Source: Deltaproteobacteria bacterium (GTDB taxonomy: Bacteria; Myxococcota_A; UBA9160; UBA4427). Taken from it: a stretch of DNA of 5,254 nt. The stretch lies in assembly GCA_011051925.1 (NCBI GenBank), contig DRKE01000505.1:1-5254 (forward strand), given 5' to 3'. Position 1 is the first letter of the stretch; each line of letters opens with the position of its first letter. This document shows positions 1 to 5,254 of this stretch, one piece after another. The notes beneath the pieces are model-generated. The model was not told where the DNA came from. It ran no database searches and worked only from the letters and a program-made list of their open reading frames with translations. A program made the position numbers and the translations under genes.

Positions 1-893
1 CCGAAATCCGTGTTGACCGTGAGTGCGGTCGTCACGGAAGGCGTGATCTTGTAGAAGACGTCCAGACTCGGATCGAACCGCGTGTAGTGGCGCCGATCGC
101 TGGAGTCCGGCGGGTCGCTCGCGTCGTCGACCCTCCTGAGCGTTCCGGATGGAACGACCTGAAGTCCGAGTGCCTGCCGGATGTCGCGCATTCCGACCAG
201 GTTCCCCGCCCGACCCATCGCTGTCAGGAATCGTTCACGAACCGGATCCGACCAGCGGTCGATCTCGTTTCGCCGGCGGATCCCCCGCGCCATGTTGAAT
301 CCCCAGACGTCCTGATCGGGATCGAAGTTGATCGTCGCGTAGGGAAGAGCGATTTCGACGATCCAACCCTCGGAATCGACCGAGGTCTTCGCATACCATC
401 GACCATCCCAGCTCGACTCGAAGGATCCGCCTTCGAGCAATGCGTCCCGTCGGACGCCGTTGGCGTTCACCTGGAAGAAATACCCGTTCTGCCGATCGAG
501 AAAGGGATCGATCGTGAACCCGAAGCGATCATCGAAGCGTGTGTCTCCGTCACGCGCCATCGTGTAGGCGACGATCTCCTCGGGATTCGTGTCCCACAAC
601 CGGGCCGCGATGTAGAGGTGGTCCTCGTCCGTCATCAGCCAGACTTCGGTCCGCTGGGTCGGCGCCTGTCCCGCGTCCGGAATCGCCTGGGTCAGCCCGT
701 CGACGTGGGCGGCGTCCGACCATTCGTCCGGATCGAGATGGCCATCGATCGTCGGGGGATCCTGCGTCCATCCGATCCGGATCGTGGGTCGCCTTTCGTC
801 GTCGAGTTCGACCGCGGAGACGCTCCCTGCCGGACCGATGTTCAAACAGAGAGCGACTGCCAGCGCCATGGCAAATCGGACTGCGGTCGGCAT
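1..893 (-). CDS. CBM9-like / DUF5916 exported protein, N-terminal part (cut by left edge)
   Basis: Translating the reverse strand from the ATG at 893 gives 297 residues with no stop before the left edge. Residues 1-27 look like a Sec signal peptide: Arg6, a hydrophobic core AMALAVALCLNIG, then an SVSA cleavage site. A family-9-like carbohydrate-binding fold follows: IDGHLDPDEW (49-58), RTEVWLMTDEDHLYIA (81-96) and GYFFQVNANGVRRDALL (136-152) are characteristic of the CBM9-like domain found at the head of DUF5916 proteins. The last visible residues, KITPSVTTALTVNTDF, match the start of the DUF5916 part, which in relatives continues several hundred residues and is predicted to form an outer-membrane beta-barrel. 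Likely role (inference): surface or outer-membrane protein binding a glycan; the true substrate is unknown and no catalytic site is visible. Start choice: GGAGG lies 4 nt upstream; the internal Met9 has no ribosome site. It is transcribed divergently from the oxidoreductase gene. Confidence 0.85.
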   Translation of the reverse strand, partial: MPTAVRFAMALAVALCLNIGPAGSVSAVELDDERRPTIRIGWTQDPPTIDGHLDPDEWSDAAHVDGLTQAIPDAGQAPTQRTEVWLMTDEDHLYIAARLWDTNPEEIVAYTMARDGDTRFDDRFGFTIDPFLDRQNGYFFQVNANGVRRDALLEGGSFESSWDGRWYAKTSVDSEGWIVEIALPYATINFDPDQDVWGFNMARGIRRRNEIDRWSDPVRERFLTAMGRAGNLVGMRDIRQALGLQVVPSGTLRRVDDASDPPDSSDRRHYTRFDPSLDVFYKITPSVTTALTVNTDF

Positions 894-897
894 CGAG

Positions 898-902
898 CCT
901 CC
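898..902 (-). promoter_or_regulatory. Shine-Dalgarno site of the CBM9-like/DUF5916 gene
   Basis: The reverse strand reads GGAGG ending 4 nt before the ATG at 893. This supports starting at Met1 rather than at the in-frame Met9, which has no such site and would lose the charged N-terminal region of the signal peptide. Confidence 0.6.
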
Positions 903-1001
903 AACGGTAGACACTCAGCATGGATGGGATTCCGGTCGCGGCGGAGTCTACCGCGCATGATTGCCCCTCGACAGACAGCCCGAGCGTCCGTCGGATCGCG
1001 A

Positions 1002-1030
1002 TTGAGACCGGTCAGCATATTCCATAGAGT
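1002..1030 (+). promoter_or_regulatory. Putative sigma70-type promoter for the LLM oxidoreductase gene
   Basis: TTGAGA at 1002-1007 (5 of 6 to the consensus TTGACA) is followed after exactly 17 nt by TAGAGT at 1025-1030 (4 of 6 to TATAAT). The start of transcription would fall near 1037, giving a leader of about 125 nt. It lies in one of the few AT-richer patches of the window. The match is by eye only, and the organism's sigma factor preference is unknown. Confidence 0.35.
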
Positions 1031-1150
1031 CCTGCGTGACGCGCCGCAGACGGATGAAGCAGCTGGGTTTCCGTTCGACCCGTCGCATCGTTCCGCAGCC
1101 ATCCGGATCCACATCGATCGACCTCCGCCATTGGCGATCCTCTCCATCGA

Positions 1151-1155
1151 AAGGA
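1151..1155 (+). promoter_or_regulatory. Shine-Dalgarno site of the LLM oxidoreductase gene
   Basis: AAGGA at 1151-1155 lies 7 nt before the ATG at 1163, a good spacing. It fixes the start at the Met that opens the expected first beta strand, MRIGIM. Confidence 0.65.
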
Positions 1156-1162
1156 AATCAAC

Positions 1163-2077
1163 ATGCGAATCGGAATCATGGCAGGCGCCACGTCCGGCAA
1201 CGAGAACCTCGACGCGTTCGTCGCGTCGGCACGTGACTTCGAGGCGCGAGGCTTCGACACGATGTGGCTGGCGAACATCTTCGGCCTCGATGCCATCACG
1301 ACGGCCGCCGTCATCGGCCGCGAGACGGATCGGATCGCCCTGGGTACGGCCGTCGTCCCCTCCTACCCGCGCCACCCCGTCGCCCTCGCTCAACAGGCCG
1401 TCACGACCCAGGCGGCCTGTCGCGGCCGGTTCCATCTCGGGATCGGCCTCTCCCACAAGATCGTCATCGAGGACCTGCTCGGCCTCTCCTACGCACGGCG
1501 CGCCCGCCACATGCGCGAATACCTGTCGGTCCTCGCACCGCTCCTGCGAGGGGAACCCGCGAAATTCGAAGGCGAGGAATTCCGCGTCGATGTCTCGCTC
1601 ACGATCCCCGACGTCGAGCCCGTTCCGACCCTGATCGCCGCGCTGGGCGACCACATGTTGCGAATCGCCGGCCAGAAGGCCGACGGCACGATCCTGTGGA
1701 TGACGGGGCCGGAAACGATCGAATCCCATGTCGGGCCCAGACTGCGGGCCGCCGCCGCCGAAGCAGGCCGGCCCGCCCCGCGAATCGTCGCAGGACTCCC
1801 GATCGTGCTGACCGATGACGTCGAGGCGACCCGTGAGGCCATCGACGAGACACTCGTCATCTACGGTCAGTTGCCGAGCTACCGGGCCATGCTCGACAAG
1901 GAAGGCGCAGCCGGCCCTGCCGATGTCTCCCTCGTCGGAAACGAATCCGAGCTCGACGCGCAGATCCAGCGACTCATCGATGTCGGGGTCACCGACTTCT
2001 GCGCTTCGATCGTCCCGACCGCAGACGGCGTGGCCGAGCGGACGCTGGACTATCTGACCAGCAAGCTCGGGGACTGA
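1163..2077 (+). CDS. LLM-class flavin-dependent oxidoreductase, F420-type (MSMEG_4879-like family)
   Basis: This is a complete 304-residue protein of the bacterial luciferase-like monooxygenase superfamily, a cytoplasmic TIM-barrel that uses reduced F420 or FMN. The N-terminus MRIGIMAGATSG forms the first strand. FEARGFDTMWLANIFGLDA (26-44), LGTAVVPSYPRHP (60-72) and GRFHLGIGLSHKIVIEDLLG (88-107) are typical of the F420-dependent subfamily named after mycobacterial MSMEG_4879. RRARHMREYLSVLAPLLRGE and the later ADGTILWMTGP segment also fit that subfamily. Length is normal, about 300 residues. No signal peptide or membrane segment is present. The substrate cannot be deduced. F420 rather than FMN use is inferred from family resemblance and no F420 biosynthesis gene lies in the window. 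The neighbours on both sides are on the other strand, so it is probably transcribed alone, and its mRNA likely ends at the hairpin at 2206-2232. Confidence 0.92.
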   Translation: MRIGIMAGATSGNENLDAFVASARDFEARGFDTMWLANIFGLDAITTAAVIGRETDRIALGTAVVPSYPRHPVALAQQAVTTQAACRGRFHLGIGLSHKIVIEDLLGLSYARRARHMREYLSVLAPLLRGEPAKFEGEEFRVDVSLTIPDVEPVPTLIAALGDHMLRIAGQKADGTILWMTGPETIESHVGPRLRAAAAEAGRPAPRIVAGLPIVLTDDVEATREAIDETLVIYGQLPSYRAMLDKEGAAGPADVSLVGNESELDAQIQRLIDVGVTDFCASIVPTADGVAERTLDYLTSKLGD

Positions 2078-2170
2078 TCCGTCATCCGTTCCCGATGCCC
2101 CGGGGTGGAAGGCTGTCGGGCCTCTCACTCCGGTCGACGACACGGACCGCCTGTCGATGGACGGATCCCC

Positions 2171-2190
2171 GCAGCTGGCAGCTGGCAGCC
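2171..2190. repeat. Short tandem repeat, GCAGCTG unit
   Basis: GCAGCTG occurs twice head to tail (2171-2177 and 2178-2184), followed by a partial third copy, GCAGC. It lies in the convergent spacer, upstream of the GC hairpin. The copy number is low and no function is evident. Confidence 0.5.
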
Positions 2191-2205
2191 GCCGGGCAGC
2201 GAAGA

Positions 2206-2232
2206 GGGCCCGGGAGCGACGCCCCCGGGCCC
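2206..2232. terminator. Perfect 9-bp GC hairpin between convergent genes, probable bidirectional terminator
   Basis: GGGCCCGGG (2206-2214) and CCCGGGCCC (2224-2232) form a perfect 9-bp stem with a 9-nt loop. It lies between the stop of the oxidoreductase gene (2077) and the stop of the oppositely oriented lipoprotein gene (2280), where a shared terminator is expected. There is no run of T on the plus strand; the minus strand has a weak TCTTC after the stem. It could therefore act as an atypical intrinsic terminator or only as an mRNA 3' end stabiliser. Confidence 0.6.
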
Positions 2233-2279
2233 GATCCTGCCGGATCCGTCGCCGCGGACCCATCCGGAGCCGACCCGGA

Positions 2280-3449
2280 CTATTCGATGATCGTCAGCTC
2301 CACACGCCGATTCCGACGCTTGTTCGCCGGCGTGTCGTTGGGCGCGATCGGACGGGTCTCGCCGAAGCCCTTCGTCTCGAAGCGATCCTTCGAAAGGCCT
2401 CCGACGTTCACGAAATAGTCACGAACGCTTTCGGCCCGTCGAGCCGAGAGATCGAGGTTGTAGGCTGCCGGACCATCCGAGTCCGTATGCCCATCGATCC
2501 GGATCCGGACGTCGGGATTGGCCCTGAGCACCTCGATGTCCTCCTGCAGACTCGCCGTGAATCCCGGTTCGATCGCCGCGCCATTCACTTCGAAGCGCAG
2601 ATCACTGAGGGTCCAACAACCGCGGGAATCGACCCGAGCCTTCTTCAGCGTGTTCGGGCAGGCATCCTCGGGATCGAGTACGCCGTCCCCGTCCGTGTCG
2701 ACCGCCGCGGCCGGCATCGGTGCGGGACGCGGCGGAGCGGGCGCGGGGACGGGCTTGCCACCCAGATAGACGTCTCGGGCGAATTGCTGCAGGGCGCCGG
2801 GCGTCGTGAGCGAAGTGGCATTCCGGAAACTCCCGCAATTCGTCACGCCTGCGACGGATCTCAGCAGATCGGCACCCGCGGCGTCGTCGCCCGACTGGAT
2901 CATGTGGAAACAGGTGTCTCCCGATCGCGAAGCCACGATGGCACGCGCGGCCTCGACCGTTCGCTCGCCAGCGCCGGACTCTTCCGCGGAACGTCCGGCA
3001 TAGTCGGTGACGAGGCCGTCGGAGATCATGACGATCGCCGCACGGCCGGATCCATGGCCGACCGCTGCCGCCACGTCGTTCTCCAGGACGTCGAAGATCG
3101 GCGTCGTGCCCTTCAGGAAGGGTGCGTCCTTGGCTGCCGCCTCGAGAGAAGCGCGATTGAAGCGCGACAAGCCGGTCGAAACCCGGTCGTAGCCTCCGAA
3201 GACGAGGATCCCGGCGTCGTAGTTGCCATCGGGCATGACCGAGACGATCGACTCGAGGGTTGCCTTGCCCTCCGCGAATCGCGCCTCCTGCGAGCCCGAC
3301 GCATCGAAGAGCGTCATCGCCTGCCGAACGGCGACCTGCCCTCGAGGTGGCGTCGCCTTCACGGGCGATTGGTAGGGAATCGGTACCGAAGCGCAGGCGC
3401 TCATCAAAGCGGCGACCATGGCCAGAACCAACGGTTCGATCTTCATCAT
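2280..3449 (-). CDS. Outer-membrane lipoprotein with vWA domain, TSP3-like calcium motif and OmpA peptidoglycan-binding domain
   Basis: This is a complete 389-residue protein. Residues 1-18 form a lipoprotein signal ending in LMSA before Cys19. Ala20 follows the Cys, so no Asp inner-membrane retention signal is present and outer-membrane sorting is expected. Residues about 38-230 resemble a von Willebrand factor A domain with all metal-site (MIDAS) elements: D49-A-S51-G-S53, T116 in KGTTP, and D144 in MISDG. Cys180 and Cys205 could form a disulfide. A Pro/Ala-rich linker (233-249) leads to a thrombospondin type-3-like calcium motif, DTDGDGVLDPEDACP (251-265), with Cys264 and Cys278 able to pair. 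The OmpA C-terminal domain covers about 283-389, with GHTDSDG (320-326), Asp323 and Arg338 at the peptidoglycan-contact positions, and GFGETRPIAPNDTPANKRRNRRVEL near the end is abbreviated here as GFGETRP and NKRRNRRVEL. Inferred role: anchors the outer membrane to peptidoglycan while displaying a metal-dependent protein-binding domain in the periplasm. The partner is unknown. Confidence 0.9.
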   Translation of the reverse strand: MMKIEPLVLAMVAALMSACASVPIPYQSPVKATPPRGQVAVRQAMTLFDASGSQEARFAEGKATLESIVSVMPDGNYDAGILVFGGYDRVSTGLSRFNRASLEAAAKDAPFLKGTTPIFDVLENDVAAAVGHGSGRAAIVMISDGLVTDYAGRSAEESGAGERTVEAARAIVASRSGDTCFHMIQSGDDAAGADLLRSVAGVTNCGSFRNATSLTTPGALQQFARDVYLGGKPVPAPAPPRPAPMPAAAVDTDGDGVLDPEDACPNTLKKARVDSRGCWTLSDLRFEVNGAAIEPGFTASLQEDIEVLRANPDVRIRIDGHTDSDGPAAYNLDLSARRAESVRDYFVNVGGLSKDRFETKGFGETRPIAPNDTPANKRRNRRVELTIIE

Positions 3450-3457
3450 CTCTAGCT

Positions 3458-3464
3458 CTCCTCC
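3458..3464 (-). promoter_or_regulatory. Strong Shine-Dalgarno site that fixes the lipoprotein start
   Basis: The reverse strand reads GGAGGAG, ending 8 nt before the ATG at 3449. The frame stays open about 166 codons further upstream, but that extension lacks family resemblance. Starting here places the charged MMKIEP and hydrophobic core directly in front of Cys19. A second ATG (3446) follows immediately, so the first Met is chosen only on spacing. Confidence 0.8.
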
Positions 3465-3549
3465 AGAATCCGGGAATGACCCGGACTCGCTGAACGCGGG
3501 CCCCAACACTAGCCGGATGGAGCGCTTCTGCGCCTCTTCCCACGACAAG

Positions 3550-3561
3550 ATTCCGGATCCG
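3550..3561. repeat. ATTCCGGATCCG direct repeat, copy 1
   Basis: This 12-nt word is identical to copy 2 at 3690-3701, 140 nt away in the same spacer. It contains the palindromes TCCGGA and CGGATCCG. It may be an operator or simply part of the compositional bias towards GGATCC seen across the window. Confidence 0.5.
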
Positions 3562-3630
3562 ACGGGATGCCGATCTCGAATGGGGCGAATGCGCCCCCAC
3601 CATGACTTCCGTCCGTACGATTCCGTTTCG

Positions 3631-3640
3631 TTTCCGGAAA
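3631..3640. repeat. Perfect 10-bp palindrome TTTCCGGAAA
   Basis: This perfect palindrome sits between the two ATTCCGGATCCG copies and shares their TTCCGGA core. It could be a dimeric regulator site for either divergent gene, but there is no independent evidence. Confidence 0.4.
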
Positions 3641-3689
3641 GCCCGTCGAACCCGATCGGACCAATGCGCCGGGGCCCGAAAACGCCACA

Positions 3690-3701
3690 ATTCCGGATCC
3701 G
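3690..3701. repeat. ATTCCGGATCCG direct repeat, copy 2
   Basis: This is identical to the 12-nt word at 3550-3561. The flanking bases differ beyond the first few positions, so it is not part of a longer duplication. Confidence 0.5.
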
Positions 3702-3863
3702 CCCCGCCCGGTGCCCGTGCCCGACCCGTCCAATCGCGAATCGACCTGCTTGCTTCCGCCGGCAAAGCGGCAGGGGATCCGTCGGGACAACGAATCCCGC
3801 CTGTGCCATTTTCGACACTGATCCGGTCCCCTTCCCGGGCCGTCGACGCAGATCCAGATGCCA

Positions 3864-3869
3864 TAGAAT
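3864..3869 (+). promoter_or_regulatory. ald: Possible -10 element for alanine dehydrogenase
   Basis: TAGAAT matches TATAAT at 5 of 6 positions and ends 22 nt before the start codon. No good -35 hexamer lies 16-18 nt upstream, and the resulting leader would be very short, so this is weak. No recognisable Lrp/AldR site, which often controls ald genes elsewhere, was found by eye. Confidence 0.25.
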
Positions 3870-3879
3870 CCCGGTGATC

Positions 3880-3883
3880 GGAG
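3880..3883 (+). promoter_or_regulatory. ald: Shine-Dalgarno site that fixes the alanine dehydrogenase start
   Basis: GGAG at 3880-3883 ends 8 nt before the ATG at 3892. The frame is open for about 158 codons upstream, but only this start gives the family N-terminus MNIGIPKEIK. Confidence 0.7.
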
Positions 3884-3891
3884 CGGCGGAC

Positions 3892-5013
3892 ATGAACATC
3901 GGCATTCCGAAGGAGATCAAGAACGCGGAACGACGCGTTGGCCTCACCCCGGAAAGTGTGGGCGAGCTGACGCGTGCCGGTCATCCGGTCTTCGTCGAAA
4001 CCGGCGCCGGGCGCGGCGTGGGTGCTACGGATGAAGCCTACCAGGCGGCCGGCGCCCGGATCGAGCCGACCGCCGAAGCGGTCTTCGGTGAAGCCGAACT
4101 GATCGTGAAGGTGAAGGAACCCCAACCCCGGGAACGCGCGCTGCTGCGCCCCGGGCACATCCTCTTCACCTATCTCCACCTCGCCCCCGACCCCGATCAG
4201 ACCAGGGACCTCGTGGCCAGCGGAGCCGTCTGCATCGCCTACGAAACGGTCACGAACGAAGCGGGGCGGCTTCCCCTGCTCGCCCCTATGTCCCAGGTCG
4301 CCGGACGGATGTCGATCCAGGCGGGTGCCACCAGCCTGGAATCGGCGAGGGGCGGAGCCGGCCTGCTGCTCGGCGGCGTACCGGGCGTGGCCCCCGCCCG
4401 GGTCGCCGTGCTGGGCGGGGGCGTCGTCGGTACGAATGCGATCCAGATGGCGCTCGGACTGGGCGCGGACGTGACCGTTCTCGACCGGGACCTCGCAACC
4501 CTCGAACGATTGTCGCAGCGCTATGGTCCCGCGCTCCGAACCCTCTTCTCCACCCGAAGTGCCCTGGAGGAGACGGTCCTCGACGCCGATCTCGTGATCG
4601 GAGCCGTCCTCATCAAGGGCGCGGCCGCGCCCCACCTCGTATCGACGGCGATGCTACGTCACATGCGGCCGGGATCCGTCCTGGTCGACGTCGCCATCGA
4701 CCAGGGGGGCTGCTTCGAATCCTCCCGCCCGACGACTCACGAGGATCCGACCTACCAGGTCGACGGGATCGTCCACTACTGCGTCGCGAACATGCCGGGT
4801 GCCGTGCCGAAAACCTCCACCCACGCCCTCAACCATGCGACGCTTCCCTATGTCCTTCGGTTGGCGGAGGACGGCGTCAGGCAGACGCTCCTGGAGGACC
4901 CGCATTTCCGCAACGGCCTGAACGTCGCTCACGGACACGTGACCGAACCGTCCGTCGCCCACGCCCACGGATACGACCATGTCGATCCGATCCTCGCCCT
5001 CGAGTCCGGCTGA
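3892..5013 (+). CDS. ald: Alanine dehydrogenase (EC 1.4.1.1)
   Basis: This complete 373-residue enzyme catalyses reversible NAD-dependent deamination of L-alanine to pyruvate and ammonium in the cytoplasm, linking carbon and nitrogen metabolism. The N-terminus MNIGIPKEIKNAERRVGLTP is the AlaDH/transhydrogenase signature. Arg15 and Lys75 (in VKVKEPQ) occupy the substrate-binding positions, and His96 (TYLHLAPD) and Asp270 (DVAIDQGG) the catalytic ones, at the same numbers as in the Mycobacterium tuberculosis enzyme. The Rossmann NAD motif GGGVVG spans 175-180, with Asp198 at the end of the next strand. YCVANMPGAVPKTST (296-310) is also family-typical. The length is normal. The C-terminal tail is His-rich: His347, 349, 357, 359 and 363. 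A transhydrogenase alpha subunit is excluded by length and by the NMPGAVPKTST motif. It is divergent from the lipoprotein gene and convergent with the transporter gene, 33 nt apart. Confidence 0.97.
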   Translation: MNIGIPKEIKNAERRVGLTPESVGELTRAGHPVFVETGAGRGVGATDEAYQAAGARIEPTAEAVFGEAELIVKVKEPQPRERALLRPGHILFTYLHLAPDPDQTRDLVASGAVCIAYETVTNEAGRLPLLAPMSQVAGRMSIQAGATSLESARGGAGLLLGGVPGVAPARVAVLGGGVVGTNAIQMALGLGADVTVLDRDLATLERLSQRYGPALRTLFSTRSALEETVLDADLVIGAVLIKGAAAPHLVSTAMLRHMRPGSVLVDVAIDQGGCFESSRPTTHEDPTYQVDGIVHYCVANMPGAVPKTSTHALNHATLPYVLRLAEDGVRQTLLEDPHFRNGLNVAHGHVTEPSVAHAHGYDHVDPILALESG

Positions 5014-5046
5014 GGATGGGATCCGGATCGGCACCGCACGGACCCT

Positions 5047-5254
5047 TCAGGATTCGGCCCGGGGAACGAGTTCCGTTTCGCCCGTGACGACGGCCTCCGG
5101 CACCGCCAACCAGGCCATGAAGAGTTCGAATCCCAGCGCGAGCACGACGGCGCCGAGGAAGAGTCCGATGATGCCCATCGTGAGCATGCCACCGATGGCC
5201 CCCATGAAGATCACGAGGGTCGGAACCTCCACGCCGCGCCCGAAAAGGATCGGC
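5047..5254 (-). CDS. AI-2E family transporter, C-terminal end (cut by right edge)
   Basis: Reading the reverse strand in from the right edge gives 68 residues and a TGA at 5047-5049. They begin PILFGRGVEVPTLVIFMGAI and continue through GGMLTMGIIGLFLGAVVLAL into FELFMAWL, then a polar tail ending VPRAES. The pattern of a Pro-rich start, a GG-x-x-x-x-G-I-x-G-L-F-x-G hydrophobic segment and a final amphipathic helix is the C-terminal signature of AI-2E family (PerM/YdiK/TqsA-like) inner-membrane proteins, which normally have about 350 residues and eight membrane segments. Members export small molecules or act in Na+/H+ antiport; substrate is not predictable from this fragment. The start and most of the gene lie beyond the window. 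A GTG at 5232 is inside the domain and is not the real start. Confidence 0.8.
   Translation of the reverse strand, partial: PILFGRGVEVPTLVIFMGAIGGMLTMGIIGLFLGAVVLALGFELFMAWLAVPEAVVTGETELVPRAES

Larger units (their letters stand above)
894..1162. other. Divergent intergenic promoter region (269 nt)
   Basis: The spacer separates the start codons of two divergent genes, so it must hold at least one promoter in each direction. A sigma70-like candidate for the rightward gene is visible. No convincing promoter could be picked for the leftward gene. An 8-bp inverted repeat, CGGTAGAC (905-912) and GTCTACCG (946-953), lies in the probable leader of the leftward gene, with a 33-nt spacer. Short open frames cross this region but none has a ribosome site or recognisable protein sequence. 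Confidence 0.6.
3450..3891. other. 442-nt divergent intergenic region without a convincing gene
   Basis: The region separates the divergent starts of the lipoprotein and alanine dehydrogenase genes. Open frames of 90 or so codons occur on both strands, but they are Arg/Ser/Pro/Gly-rich, lack ribosome sites and resemble no family, as expected of frames in GC-rich non-coding DNA. What stands out are short palindromic words: two identical ATTCCGGATCCG copies, the perfect palindrome TTTCCGGAAA (3631-3640), and the small inverted repeat TCCGGG-AATGA-CCCGGA (3469-3485) just upstream of the lipoprotein ribosome site. It presumably holds promoters for both genes. Confidence 0.6.

Noticed and set aside
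1036..1236. 66-codon plus-strand frame as a leader peptide of the oxidoreductase gene
   Set aside because: It starts at GTG without a good ribosome site and runs past the well-supported start at 1163 in another frame.
87..1634. 515-codon open frame on the plus strand covering the CBM9-like gene and running into the oxidoreductase
   Set aside because: It is antisense to a gene with clear family motifs and then out of frame with another. Its Arg/Ser/Pro-rich product resembles nothing, as expected for shadow frames in GC-rich DNA.
842..2263. 473-codon open frame on the minus strand across the oxidoreductase gene
   Set aside because: It is antisense to the clearly recognisable LLM gene, lacks a ribosome site and shows no domain.
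2157..3455. 432-codon plus-strand frame antisense to the lipoprotein gene
   Set aside because: The opposite strand has a lipobox, vWA and OmpA motifs and a strong ribosome site; this frame has none of these.
3509..3790. 93-codon minus-strand open frame in the 442-nt spacer, and the 91-codon plus-strand frame at 3602-3877
   Set aside because: Both are Arg/Ser/Pro/Gly-rich, lack ribosome sites and overlap each other on opposite strands. Neither resembles a known protein.
3418..3891. 158-codon N-terminal extension of alanine dehydrogenase
   Set aside because: The family begins at MNIGIPKEIK, a ribosome site lies just before that Met, and the extension has no recognisable domain or targeting signal.
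3450..3947. 166-codon N-terminal extension of the vWA-OmpA lipoprotein
   Set aside because: It would bury the lipoprotein signal inside the protein and overlap the ald start. The strong GGAGGAG site supports the start at 3449.
2602..4635. 677-codon open frame on the minus strand spanning the lipoprotein, the spacer and most of ald
   Set aside because: It overlaps two well-supported genes in other frames and has low-complexity Arg/Gly/Asp-rich translation.
5010..5050. Imperfect inverted repeat CTGAGG / CCTTCAG as a terminator between ald and the transporter gene
   Set aside because: The stem needs a G-U pair and a bulge, includes the stop codons, and has no T-run on either strand.

Overview
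The window is GC-rich (by eye roughly 60-65% G+C) and carries five protein genes on alternating strands: - + - + -. The envelope genes point to a Gram-negative bacterium: a signal-peptide CBM9-like/DUF5916 protein and a lipoprotein with an OmpA-type peptidoglycan-binding domain. The F420-type luciferase-like oxidoreductase and the base composition would fit an environmental Myxococcota or 'deltaproteobacterial' lineage. That placement is an inference without a marker gene, and I hold it loosely.

Layout. Positions 1-893 (-) hold the N-terminal 297 residues of a CBM9-like/DUF5916 exported protein, cut by the left edge. Positions 894-1162 are a divergent promoter region. Positions 1163-2077 (+) encode an LLM-class, probably F420-dependent, oxidoreductase. 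Positions 2078-2279 are a convergent intergenic stretch with a strong GC hairpin that looks like a shared terminator. Positions 2280-3449 (-) encode a lipoprotein combining a von Willebrand factor A domain with intact metal-site residues, a thrombospondin type-3-like calcium motif and a C-terminal OmpA domain. Positions 3450-3891 are a 442-nt divergent intergenic region with repeated short palindromic words and no convincing gene. Positions 3892-5013 (+) encode a complete alanine dehydrogenase with all catalytic residues. Positions 5047-5254 (-) hold the C-terminal end of an AI-2E family (PerM/YdiK-like) membrane transporter, cut by the right edge.

No two neighbours share a strand, so none of the visible genes form an operon with each other and I see no pathway linking them. 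Two are envelope structural or binding proteins, one is a membrane transporter, and two are cytoplasmic redox enzymes. It reads as an ordinary chromosomal segment. I found no mobile element, CRISPR array, tRNA, rRNA or defence system. The most notable items are the vWA-TSP3-OmpA lipoprotein architecture and a striking excess of the word GGATCC (16 copies by hand count) across genes and spacers alike.
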